Made by a program: the position numbers and the translations under genes
The notes under the pieces: generated by a model
Told to the model about the DNA's origin: nothing
What the model saw: only the letters and a program-made list of their open reading frames with translations
The model's database searches: none
Assembly (NCBI RefSeq): GCF_001651805.1
Contig: NZ_CP015839.1
Location: forward strand, 3,658,001 to 3,722,000
Length of the DNA stretch: 64,000 nucleotides
From: Marinobacterium aestuarii
Lineage (GTDB): Bacteria > Pseudomonadota > Gammaproteobacteria > Pseudomonadales > Balneatricaceae
Direction of reading: 5' to 3'
Shown here: one piece after another, positions 16,635 to 27,223 of the stretch
Layout: each line of letters starts with the position of its first letter
Position numbering within the stretch: the first letter of the stretch is position 1

Positions 16635-17471
16635 ATGAGCACCTCTGAACACCTGCGCGTCGCCGTGGCGCAATACAACCCGGGTCTGCTGGCAATAGAC
16701 GCAAACTTCTCCAGGCACGCCGACCTTATTCGTCAGGCACAGCACGACGACCAGGAACTGCTGCTGTTTCCGGAACTCTCGCTAACCGGCTATCAGCTGG
16801 GCCGCCAGACGCCCGATGCCGCCATGGGGCGGGACGATGCACGCCTGCTCGAACTGGCGCGTATAGCGCCGGAAATGACCCTGGTACTGGGCTTCGTCGA
16901 ACAGGCGAGCCCTGGCGAGTACTACAACGCCATCGCCTACCTGCGGGGCGGCCAGGTCATCAAGGTCTATCGCAAGATCAACCTGCCGACCTATGGCGGT
17001 CTCGAAGAAGGTAAATGGTATCACCCGGGGGAGGACTTGGCACAGGTCGAGTGCAAACCCCAGTGGCAAGCCAGCGGCCTGATCTGCGCCGACCTGTGGA
17101 ACCCGGCGCTGGTGCACTGCGCCATGCTGCGCCGGCCCGAGCTACTGCTGGCACCGGTGAACTCCGCCAGCGGTATTGTCAGCCAGGACTTTTCCAACGA
17201 GCAGAACTGGGAAACCAACATTCGCTTCTACGCCATGCTCTACGGCGTGCCGGTACTGATGGCCAACCGCTACGGCGCCGAAGGCGACGCCTGGTTCTGG
17301 GGCGGCAGCCGCATTCTTGGCCCCCGCGGCGAAGTACTGGCCCAGGCCGAAGATCGCGAATGCCTGATCAGCGCTACCCTTGACCTGCCCTCAATCGCCG
17401 CGGCCCGTTTCGACCACCCGGCCATGCGCGACGCCAACACGCCACTGATCAAACGGCTGCTGGATACCTGA
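16635..17471 (+). CDS. Carbon-nitrogen hydrolase (nitrilase superfamily)
   Basis: 278 residues with the complete catalytic triad: Glu47 (LLLFPELSLTGY), Lys114 (YRKINLPTYGG) and Cys151 (GLICADLWNP). The length and the motifs point to an amidase/carbamoylase-type branch rather than a true nitrilase, but the substrate is undetermined. It follows the osmoprotectant-type transporter by 49 bp in the same direction with GGAGTG before the ATG, so co-transcription is likely. This suggests hydrolysis of an amide, carbamoyl or nitrile group of the imported compound. Confidence 0.9.
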   Translation: MSTSEHLRVAVAQYNPGLLAIDANFSRHADLIRQAQHDDQELLLFPELSLTGYQLGRQTPDAAMGRDDARLLELARIAPEMTLVLGFVEQASPGEYYNAIAYLRGGQVIKVYRKINLPTYGGLEEGKWYHPGEDLAQVECKPQWQASGLICADLWNPALVHCAMLRRPELLLAPVNSASGIVSQDFSNEQNWETNIRFYAMLYGVPVLMANRYGAEGDAWFWGGSRILGPRGEVLAQAEDRECLISATLDLPSIAAARFDHPAMRDANTPLIKRLLDT

Positions 17472-17560
17472 TCCGACCGCCCTCTCCACTCCACACTGCT
17501 GCCCCGAACCCGCCGGCCCCCTTTATCCGGCAAAGAATCCTGCACCCCATGGAAGCCATC

Positions 17561-18925
17561 ATGCAGCCTGTTATCGATTTTATTCACCGCCTGACGTTTG
17601 ACGACCTGCCCGACGACGTCATTACCCAGGCGCAGCACTGCCTGCTCGATCTGGCGGGTGTTGCCGTGGCCGGTCACGCGACCCGCCTTAGCCAGATCCT
17701 CGAAAATTTTGTCTGCAGTCAGTATCCGGGAGATGTGCCCTTGCTGTTCAGCAACCGCAGCGCCAGCGCCTGCGGTGCAACCCTGTTTGGCGCCATGCTG
17801 ATCGACAGCCTCGATGCCCACGATGGACAGGTGCTGACCAAAGGGCATGTGGGCGTGGCCATTTTGCCGGCGCTGCTGGCCGCCGCCCATGAGCGCGAAC
17901 AGCAGGGCCAGGCCATCGATGGCCGCGAATTCATCGCCAGCCTGGTGCTGGGCTACGAGATCGCCACCCGCGCCGGCATCGCCCTGCACCGTACCGCCTG
18001 CGACTATCACACCTCCGGCGCCTGGAATGGTATCGGCGTCGCTGCGGTGGTCGCACGGCTGCGCGGGCTGGACGCCAGCCAGACCCAGGAGGCCCTGGGC
18101 ACCGCCGAATTTTACGGGCCGCGCAGCCAGATGATGCGCTGTATCGATCATCCCACCATGCTCAAGGACGGTTCGGGCTGGGGCGCGATGGGCGGCATGA
18201 GCGCGGCACTGCTGGCAGAAGCCGGCTTTACCGGATCACCGGCGCTGACACTGAGTGATGCGGCGGTAGCGGACATCTGGGAGGACCTGGGGCAGCGCTG
18301 GTACATTCTGGAACAGTACTTCAAGGCCTACCCGGTATGCCGCTGGGCCCAACCTGCCGTAGAGGCCGTGCGTGAACTGCGCAGATACCCCGGCTTTGAC
18401 GTCCAGCGCATTCGCGAAATTCATATCCACAGCTTTCACGAAGCCACCCGGCTGCACAAGGTACATCCCGAAACCACCGAGCACGCCCAGTACAGCCTGC
18501 CGTTCTCCGTCGCCTCGGCGCTGCTGGACGACACCATTTCAGCCCAGGCCATCGCCGAGACCGATGCGGGGCTGTTTCACCCCCGACGCCGGGCGCTTGC
18601 CGGCATGATTCGCATGCACGAAAACGCCGATTACAATGCCCTCTTCCCGGCCGAGCGCTGGGCCCATGCGCGCCTGGTGATGGACGATGGCAGCATATTG
18701 GAATCGAAACCCGCCATCGCCAGGGGCAACCCGGAAAACCCGCTGACACTGGATGAGCTGATCGACAAGTTCCACAGCCTCAGCGCCCCGCAGCTGCCGG
18801 CGGGTCTGCGCACACAGATTCAACAGCAATCGCTGAGCCTGCAAACACTGGATCGCGCAGCCTTAAACGGTTTCATCAAACTGCTGTCTTCGCCACTGCT
18901 GCCATCAACAGGCAGCCCGCGCTAA
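17561..18925 (+). CDS. MmgE/PrpD family protein
   Basis: 454 residues from the ATG at 17561 (GGAAG five bases upstream); an in-frame ATG at 17549 is an alternative. Family motifs include LDLAGVAVAGH, the central HTSGAWNG and SGWGAMGG. PrpD is 2-methylcitrate dehydratase and a relative is cis-aconitate decarboxylase. This subgroup is of unknown substrate, but the fold acts on hydroxylated or unsaturated di/tricarboxylates. It is 89 bp after the nitrilase gene on the same strand and is followed by a terminator, so it ends the operon. Confidence 0.88.
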   Translation: MQPVIDFIHRLTFDDLPDDVITQAQHCLLDLAGVAVAGHATRLSQILENFVCSQYPGDVPLLFSNRSASACGATLFGAMLIDSLDAHDGQVLTKGHVGVAILPALLAAAHEREQQGQAIDGREFIASLVLGYEIATRAGIALHRTACDYHTSGAWNGIGVAAVVARLRGLDASQTQEALGTAEFYGPRSQMMRCIDHPTMLKDGSGWGAMGGMSAALLAEAGFTGSPALTLSDAAVADIWEDLGQRWYILEQYFKAYPVCRWAQPAVEAVRELRRYPGFDVQRIREIHIHSFHEATRLHKVHPETTEHAQYSLPFSVASALLDDTISAQAIAETDAGLFHPRRRALAGMIRMHENADYNALFPAERWAHARLVMDDGSILESKPAIARGNPENPLTLDELIDKFHSLSAPQLPAGLRTQIQQQSLSLQTLDRAALNGFIKLLSSPLLPSTGSPR

Positions 18926-18954
18926 GCCATCCGTTGCTGATAAGCTGCAGATAA

Positions 18955-18984
18955 AAAGAACCCGCCTGATGGCGGGTTCTTTCG
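18955..18984 (+). terminator. Terminator of the transporter-nitrilase-PrpD operon
   Basis: Perfect 12-bp stem AAAGAACCCGCC (18955-18966) / GGCGGGTTCTTT (18971-18982) with a TGAT loop. It sits between the converging MmgE/PrpD and amidohydrolase genes and is symmetric enough to serve both. Confidence 0.9.
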
Positions 18985-19023
18985 TTCGGCGTTCAAGCGT
19001 AAAGCGCTCGAGCTCCCCGGATA

Positions 19024-19938
19024 TCAGAATCCGTACAGCCGCGCCGGGTTATCGACCAGGATTTTCTGGCGCACAGCTGCGTCCGGTGCCCAGTCCGCCA
19101 ACAGATCCAGCAGATCGCCGTCGTTGGGCATTGGCCGCGAAAAGTGCGGGTGCGGCCAGTCTGAACCCCAGACGCAGCGCTCGACATTCGCTTCAATCAG
19201 CGCCCGGGCAAAGGGCACCACATCACTGTAGGGCGGGTACTCCTGGGCACTAAGGCGATAGGCGCCGGACAGCTTGACCCAGGCCTGGCCATCTTGCAGC
19301 AGGCGCAGCAACGCCTGAAAACCCGGATGATCCAGCCCCTGGTCACAGGCCATGTGACCCATATGGTCAATCACGACCGGAACCGGCAAGGCGCGGATGC
19401 GGCTTTCAAGGTCATCGAAGGTCGACACATCAATCAGGAACTGCAGATGCCACCGGCGTCGCGCCAGGCGCTCGGCCAGGGCTTCAACATCCCCCCAGGC
19501 GATGCCCCCCTTGAACAGCAGATTCATGCGCACGCCACAGTGGCCACCCGCCTGCAGTAGATCCAGTTCGGCTTCCGCTATGTCGGCATCAACCACCGCC
19601 ACGCCCTTGTAGTTTTTACCCAGGCCACGCAGGTAGGCCAGCGCATCCAGCTGCAATCGATTATCGGTGCCATAGACGCTTGGCTGCACCAGCACACCGC
19701 GCTCAATACCCAGGCGCTGGTGCAGATGCAGGTAGGCGCCGACGGGTGCATCGGGCGGCGTATAGCTGCGGTTCGGGCTATAGGGATACACACCGGCGGG
19801 GCCAAACACATGGGCATGGGTATCACAGGCGCCGGCCGGAACCTCAAATCCGGGGGCACGGGGAAAGGGATCAGCGGCATCACAGACAGGTATCGAATTA
19901 CCGGGCTTGTCAGACATTACAGATAAAGGCTCGCTCAT
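19024..19938 (-). CDS. Amidohydrolase family 2 protein (LigI/PDC-hydrolase-like)
   Basis: 304 residues from the ATG at 19938 (GGAGTG upstream). TIM-barrel metal motifs: DTHAHVFGP with His41/His43, VVIDHMGH and the terminal CVWGSDWPHPH containing the catalytic Asp. The closest biochemical model is 2-pyrone-4,6-dicarboxylate lactonase, which hydrolyses a cyclic lactone carboxylate. This would fit beside a PrpD-like enzyme acting on carboxylic acids. It is downstream of the alpha/beta hydrolase on the minus strand, with a hairpin in the 80-bp gap. The same frame stays open upstream, but the ribosome site defines 19938. Confidence 0.88.
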   Translation of the reverse strand: MSEPLSVMSDKPGNSIPVCDAADPFPRAPGFEVPAGACDTHAHVFGPAGVYPYSPNRSYTPPDAPVGAYLHLHQRLGIERGVLVQPSVYGTDNRLQLDALAYLRGLGKNYKGVAVVDADIAEAELDLLQAGGHCGVRMNLLFKGGIAWGDVEALAERLARRRWHLQFLIDVSTFDDLESRIRALPVPVVIDHMGHMACDQGLDHPGFQALLRLLQDGQAWVKLSGAYRLSAQEYPPYSDVVPFARALIEANVERCVWGSDWPHPHFSRPMPNDGDLLDLLADWAPDAAVRQKILVDNPARLYGF

Positions 19939-19964
19939 GGTTTTCACTCCACAGGCTCTAAAAC

Positions 19965-20001
19965 GCAAAAACCCGGAGCCGGCGCAAAGCACCAGCCCCG
20001 G
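19965..20001 (-). terminator. Hairpin between alpha/beta hydrolase and amidohydrolase genes
   Basis: On the minus strand ACCCGGGGCTGG pairs with CCGGCTCCGGGT (10 of 12 plus G-U) around a 9-nt loop, followed by T5. It would terminate, or partly attenuate, transcription between the two minus-strand genes. Confidence 0.6.
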
Positions 20002-20018
20002 GTATTGCACCCAGGCGA

Positions 20019-20909
20019 TCAGACGCTTGTCTTGATCCACTGGGCCACATGACCAGAGAACTCGATAAAGAGCGGGTTCTCATCCAGCATCCACTCCGTA
20101 TGACCGCCACCGGCCAGCAGGAACAGTTCCTTGGGGCCCGGATAAGCCGCATAGAGGGACTTGGGCTCGGTCACCGGGTGCAGGTCGTTCTCGGCGCCGT
20201 GGGCGATCAGCAGGGGGACGCTGGAAAAACGCGCATCCAGCTGAGCTTCAGGGTTGAAGCTGATCAGGGAATCAGCGAAATCAAAGCTCGAGGTCACGCC
20301 GTAGCCCGGCGCCTTGACCAGCTCGGAGAAAACGTACTCACGGCTGACCGGGTCCAGCGGGTAGATATCAAACGGGTCAATACCCCTGGGTTCACCACCT
20401 TCGGCCAGGCGCAGGCGCTCTTCAGCCATGAACTGCTTGAAGGCCTTCCAGCCGTGCTCGCCACGCAGCGCTTTTTGCACCCGTACGGCATCGAAGAAAC
20501 CGTTCATCGACACCAGTGCATCCACCTGGCCTTCACAGAGACGGTACGCATCCAGAATCAGGCCACCGGCCATGCCCCAGCCCGCCAGTACAACCTTACG
20601 GCCTTCGCTATCGGCACGCTGGCGCACAATGGCGACGGCGCTGGCAATATCACGCACCTGTTCTTCCAGAATCACCCGCTCGCGGATGCCTTCGGACTCC
20701 CCGAAACCACGGTAGTCAAAGCCAAATACAGTGAAGCCCTTGGGGGTAAAGGCACGGGCATAGCGCTCCGGGTGGATGTTCTTCTGGCCGGTAAAGCCCG
20801 AGCAGACAATCACGATAGGCAGCTTGGGGTCGTTGTTCTGCGCGTCGGTAAAGAAGGCGCCATCGAGTTTCAGGCCGTCACTCTGGAAGGAGATTTTTTG
20901 TTCGATCAT
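20019..20909 (-). CDS. Alpha/beta hydrolase-fold protein with Gly at the nucleophile position
   Basis: 296 residues. The fold is clear: oxyanion-side strand IVIVCSGFTGQ, GFDYRGFGESEG, a nucleophile elbow, an acid loop (LLIAHGAENDLHPV) and a catalytic-type His (GGGHTEWM). The elbow, however, reads GWGMAGG (residues 110-116), so the usual Ser/Cys/Asp is Gly112; the codon is GGC. Either catalysis uses another residue or this branch is a non-hydrolytic lyase or binding protein. It is divergent from the AraC-type regulator gene by 127 bp and upstream of the amidohydrolase, so it probably belongs to the regulator's target set. Confidence 0.82.
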   Translation of the reverse strand: MIEQKISFQSDGLKLDGAFFTDAQNNDPKLPIVIVCSGFTGQKNIHPERYARAFTPKGFTVFGFDYRGFGESEGIRERVILEEQVRDIASAVAIVRQRADSEGRKVVLAGWGMAGGLILDAYRLCEGQVDALVSMNGFFDAVRVQKALRGEHGWKAFKQFMAEERLRLAEGGEPRGIDPFDIYPLDPVSREYVFSELVKAPGYGVTSSFDFADSLISFNPEAQLDARFSSVPLLIAHGAENDLHPVTEPKSLYAAYPGPKELFLLAGGGHTEWMLDENPLFIEFSGHVAQWIKTSV

Positions 20910-21036
20910 TGTTTTATACCGTACTGGCTGGGAATGGGTTTGTCTTGCACGGGGTCCATAATGGCGAAACAGCGGCTGACAAAATCATTAATTTCCGACA
21001 TTATTAGGCACTAATCCGACACACGACAGAGCATCC

Positions 21037-22026
21037 ATGACAACCCCTGACCCAGTACGGCAACCCGAGCATATCGGCTTCTTCCTGGTGCCGGACTTTT
21101 CCATGATTTCCTTTGCCGCCGTGGTGGATCCGCTGCGCATGGCCAACCGCATGAGTGGCAAAACGCTCTATCAATGGCACTTCTACGGCCTGCAGGACAC
21201 GGCGGTGCCCTGCAGCAATGGCGTGACCGTGCAACCGACGCGCACCATGAGTGATATCCAGGGCATCGACCGGATGATCGTTGTGGCCGGCATTCGCGCC
21301 CACCTGATTGACGAAAAGCCACTGTTCAAATGGCTGCGTACCCTCGCACGCCAGGGGGTCGGGCTCGGAGCCACCTCGACCGGCAGCCTGTTGCTGGCGC
21401 GGGCGGGACTGCTGAAAGGCCGCACCTGCACCATTCACTGGGAAAACCAGCAGAGCATGCAGGAGGAATTTCCTGACCTTAACGTCAGTGGCGAGCTGTA
21501 TGAAATCGATCGCAATATCATCACCTGCTCCGGCGGGCTGGCGGGCCTGGACATGATCCTGCAGCTGATCGCCCTGAGTCATGGCGAGAAACTCGCCCGG
21601 GATGTGGCCGAGCAGTGCATTCACCCCAATATCCGTCCCGCCCACGACAAGCAGCGCATGAAACTGCAACTGCGCTTTGATGCCAGCCACCCTCGCCTGG
21701 TTCAGGCGCTGGAGCTGATGGGCGAAAACCTCGAAGAAATCCTTACCTGCGAGGACGTCAGCCAGTACGTGGGCATCTCGAGTCGCCAGCTCGAGCGGCT
21801 GTTTCACCAGCACCTGGGGGTGTCACCGGCGAACTACTACATGCAGCTACGCCTGGAGCGGGCCCGCCATCTGTTGCAACAAACCACGATGTCGGTACTG
21901 CAGATCGCCACCGCCTGCGGCTTTAACGCCACGTCCTACTTCTCGCGCTGCTACAAGAAACAGTACGACAGAACCCCGCGGGAAGAACGCAGGGCCGAGA
22001 GCCTGCCGGCCGATACCGGCACCTGA
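21037..22026 (+). CDS. GlxA-family AraC-type regulator (GbdR/CdhR-like)
   Basis: 329 residues: an N-terminal DJ-1/PfpI-like domain (residues ~10-190, without a catalytic cysteine at the GATSTGSLLLARAGLL elbow) and a C-terminal AraC domain (~225-320, ISSRQLERLFHQHLGVSP and FNATSYFSRCYKK). GbdR and CdhR are members of this architecture that activate glycine betaine and carnitine catabolism. The gene diverges from the alpha/beta hydrolase and sits beside the OpuC-type transporter locus, so regulation by an imported quaternary amine or its breakdown product is a reasonable inference. Confidence 0.88.
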   Translation: MTTPDPVRQPEHIGFFLVPDFSMISFAAVVDPLRMANRMSGKTLYQWHFYGLQDTAVPCSNGVTVQPTRTMSDIQGIDRMIVVAGIRAHLIDEKPLFKWLRTLARQGVGLGATSTGSLLLARAGLLKGRTCTIHWENQQSMQEEFPDLNVSGELYEIDRNIITCSGGLAGLDMILQLIALSHGEKLARDVAEQCIHPNIRPAHDKQRMKLQLRFDASHPRLVQALELMGENLEEILTCEDVSQYVGISSRQLERLFHQHLGVSPANYYMQLRLERARHLLQQTTMSVLQIATACGFNATSYFSRCYKKQYDRTPREERRAESLPADTGT

Positions 22027-22084
22027 ACCTCGTTCAACACAGGCAGGGGCATCCATCCTCGGTGCCCGGCTCAGGCAGCCGGGC

Positions 22085-22438
22085 CTATTCGTTTACGATC
22101 ATTTGAAAGCCGCCGAAGATCATGCGCTTGCCGTCAAAGGGCATGGGGTCCTCCTGGTTTGCGAACAGCGGGTCAGCCATCGCGTCTGCCATGCCTGTAT
22201 CCCTGACGGCTTTCGAGGGCCAGGTAATCCAGGCAAACACCACGACCTCGTTTTCCTTGCACTGTACCGCCATCGGGAAGGAGGTCACCTTGCCCTCGGG
22301 GACATCGTCGCCCCAGCATTCAACCAGATTCAGCGCGCCATGCTTTTTGAATACCGCTGCAACATTGCGGGCAAGCTCGATGTATTTTTCCTTGTTTTCC
22401 CGTGGCACTGCGATCACATCACCGTCGACGTAGTTCAT
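22085..22438 (-). CDS. DUF1428 family protein (YbaA-like)
   Basis: 117 residues with the family signature: MNYVDGDVIAVPRENKEKYI, CWGDDVPEGKVTSFPMAV, then FAWITWPSKAVRD and the closing GKRMIFGGFQMIV. The fold is a ferredoxin-like dimeric alpha/beta barrel. E. coli YbaA is the reference; no enzymatic role has been established. The gene stands alone. A short GC-rich inverted repeat (22064-22071 with 22077-22084) abuts its stop codon and may terminate transcription from either side. Confidence 0.9.
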   Translation of the reverse strand: MNYVDGDVIAVPRENKEKYIELARNVAAVFKKHGALNLVECWGDDVPEGKVTSFPMAVQCKENEVVVFAWITWPSKAVRDTGMADAMADPLFANQEDPMPFDGKRMIFGGFQMIVNE

Positions 22439-22609
22439 GACTCACTCCTGCAGCTAACCTTGCATTGAATAGCCTGGCCCATACGCCCCCCTTTTTCCGC
22501 ACCCTCTGCGGGCAGGGCAACCCCGGCACCCGGCCTTGCTGATCAGGGAAGCGGTGGCCAGGCCACACACCCGGGTGGGTGCATGGCCAGGCCACCGAAC
22601 GGGGCCGGA

Positions 22610-25187
<2,578 letters not shown>

Positions 25188-26342
25188 ATGCCAGAAGACA
25201 TTGCGGCAGCAACCCAAGCGAGTGCGCCTGAAATATCACTCAGCAAGCTGTTGCGGGAAATAACGGACTTCCTGCCGGAGTCGGCCCTGCCAGCCTGGGA
25301 ACTGGTTTCGCAAAACCCCGTACTGGGGTCGCTGCTGATCGCGCTGGTGTTTTATGTACTGGGGGTGTGCTTTCGCTCCCTGCTGACCAATGTCATCGGG
25401 CGCGTCATCGGTTTGGACAGATCCCCGGTGGACAACACCGCGCTGCAGTATTTGCGCAAACCCGTGTTTGTGACCGTCTTCTTTTTTGGCCTGTCGCTGG
25501 CCGTCAGCGTCCTCAACATGCCGCTGGGCAATGGCATCGTCAACCTGCTGTTCTCACTGATCACCGTCAGCTGGATGACGGCGGCGTTTCGCATATCCAC
25601 CCTGCTGCTCGAAGCCCTGAGCGGCGAGAACCGCTTCAAGCTCGTCGATAGCAAAACCGTGCCGCTATTCGACCTCACGAGCAAGCTGGTCATCATCATG
25701 ATCGGCAGCTACATACTGCTACTGATCTGGGGTATCAACCCGGTGGGCTGGCTGGCGTCCGCCGGTATTGTCGGTATCGCCGTGGGTTTTGCCGCCAAGG
25801 ATACGCTGGCCAACCTGTTTTCCGGTTTTTTCATTGTTGCCGACGCCCCTTACAAGATCGGCGACTATATCAACCTGGATACCGGCGAACGCGGCAAGGT
25901 CTGCGCCATAGGCCTGCGCAGCACCCGCCTGCTGACCCGCGATGATGTGGAAATCACCATCCCCAACGGCGTCATCGCCAATGCAAAGATCATCAATGAA
26001 AGCGGCGGGCCTTTGAATGTCCGCATTCGCATCGTGGTGGGGGTGGCCTATGGCTCCGATGTCGATCAGGTGGGCGAGCTGCTGATGCAGGCGGGCCTGG
26101 CGCACCCTGAGGTCTGCACCTCGCCGGAGCCGCGAGTGCGCCTGCGCGGCTTTGGTGCCTCGAGCCTCGACTTCAACCTGATGTGCTGGATTCGACACCC
26201 CCAGGACAGAGGTCGCATATCCCATGACCTGAATGTGGCGATTTACAAACTGTTTAGAGAACACGCAGTAGAAATTCCCTACGCCAAGCAAGATCTGTAT
26301 ATCAAGCAATGGCCGCAAGGTAATCAACTGGGTAAGTCGTGA
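25188..26342 (+). CDS. MscS-family mechanosensitive ion channel
   Basis: 384 residues with four to five hydrophobic helices (residues ~45-65, 95-115, 130-145, 165-185, 192-212). The pore-lining helix and beta domain form the MscS core: VGFAAKDTLANLFSGFFI, then YKIGDYINLDTGERGKV, and EITIPNGVIANAKIINES. Longer than E. coli MscS because of an N-terminal extra-helix region. It releases solutes on hypo-osmotic shock, fitting a window with two compatible-solute importers. The stop codon is the first unit of a heptanucleotide tandem repeat. Confidence 0.92.
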   Translation: MPEDIAAATQASAPEISLSKLLREITDFLPESALPAWELVSQNPVLGSLLIALVFYVLGVCFRSLLTNVIGRVIGLDRSPVDNTALQYLRKPVFVTVFFFGLSLAVSVLNMPLGNGIVNLLFSLITVSWMTAAFRISTLLLEALSGENRFKLVDSKTVPLFDLTSKLVIIMIGSYILLLIWGINPVGWLASAGIVGIAVGFAAKDTLANLFSGFFIVADAPYKIGDYINLDTGERGKVCAIGLRSTRLLTRDDVEITIPNGVIANAKIINESGGPLNVRIRIVVGVAYGSDVDQVGELLMQAGLAHPEVCTSPEPRVRLRGFGASSLDFNLMCWIRHPQDRGRISHDLNVAIYKLFREHAVEIPYAKQDLYIKQWPQGNQLGKS

Positions 26343-26370
26343 TTCGTGATTCGTGATTCGTGATTCGTAG
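26336..26370. repeat. Heptanucleotide tandem repeat (TGATTCG)n
   Basis: Four consecutive copies of TGATTCG starting within the MscS stop codon region. The same unit recurs at 49583-49637. Confidence 0.9.
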
Positions 26371-26421
26371 ATCATGATGAGTGCCGGGGAATGCTCCGAC
26401 ACCCAGGCACTGCGCTATCGT

Positions 26422-26916
26422 CTACCCCTCCAGAAACGCATCCAGACTGATGTTCTGTACATCCAGATACCTGGCCAGCACACCGACGATCAGCTCGTGA
26501 TCATCACGGGACGGCAGGCCCGATACGGTGATGACCGCAACAACGCCGACGCCCGTGACTCGCACCGGAAAGCTGCCGCCGTGGGCGGCATAGTCCAGCG
26601 GATCTAGCCCCATATCCTGCCCGACGCTCTGGCCCGATGCCTTCAGGCGCTCACCGCACAGCAGGGACGAGCACTGCTTGCGCAGCGTCATATTACCCTT
26701 GCGACGCGCCCACTCATCGTTGTCCGGCGCCGAACCCGGCAGGGCCGCGAAGTACAGCCGGCGGTTAGCCGTGCGGATATCGATCACTACCGGGGCCTTG
26801 CTCGCCACCGCCCGTTCCCGCAACGCATTACCTATTTCAAAGGCGGTATCTTCATCGAAACCGCCCAATACCAGAGCCTGCTCCTGCTGCTCCAGCGCGC
26901 TGATCAAATTAGTCAC
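26422..26916 (-). CDS. UPF0303 / heme-degrading-domain family protein
   Basis: About 164 residues. Start GTG 26916 has AGAGG five bases upstream; a GTG two codons earlier (26922) is possible but has no room for a ribosome site. Matches UPF0303/PF03928-type proteins: PVVIDIRTANRRLYFAALPG, DNDEWARRKGNMTL, YAAHGGSFPVRV and VSGLPSRDDHELIV. Relatives include GlcG and the haem-binding HbpS, and yeast YBR137W; a specific function is not established. It stands alone between the MscS gene and the betaine transporter. Confidence 0.85.
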   Translation of the reverse strand: MTNLISALEQQEQALVLGGFDEDTAFEIGNALRERAVASKAPVVIDIRTANRRLYFAALPGSAPDNDEWARRKGNMTLRKQCSSLLCGERLKASGQSVGQDMGLDPLDYAAHGGSFPVRVTGVGVVAVITVSGLPSRDDHELIVGVLARYLDVQNISLDAFLEG

Positions 26917-27159
26917 CTTCACCTCTTTTTTTTGGTCTGTTGTCGCTGTTATGTTGGTGGAACCGGGTGGAGCTGCGCGATACCTTCCTGCACTCTAGCT
27001 TTCGCCCCTCGCCCAGCAGTGTACGTCATTGGATTGCAGTAAAAACAGAGCCTTGAGCCCCTCACCAAAAACGCCGACAGCATGGCGTTTGCACCACACT
27101 GTCGGCGTTATTTCAGATACCAGTACTGGCTTGTGCGCCTGTCTCAGCTTTTATCCTGG

Positions 27160-27222
27160 CCCTTGCCCCTTTTACTTTTACCTTTTACCTTGCCCCTTTT
27201 ACCTTTTAACTTGAACCTGCCT
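27160..27222. repeat. Pyrimidine-rich iterated sequence
   Basis: Imperfect iterations of CCTTTTA and CCTTGCCCCTTTTA just beyond the ATPase stop. A similar purine/pyrimidine tract lies next to the heptamer repeat at 49500-49570, so the two sequence types travel together. Confidence 0.6.
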
Positions 27223-27223
27223 T

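Noticed and set aside
26336-26370. Possible CRISPR or VNTR array
   Set aside because: Only 7-bp units with no spacers, so not CRISPR; recorded as a simple tandem repeat.
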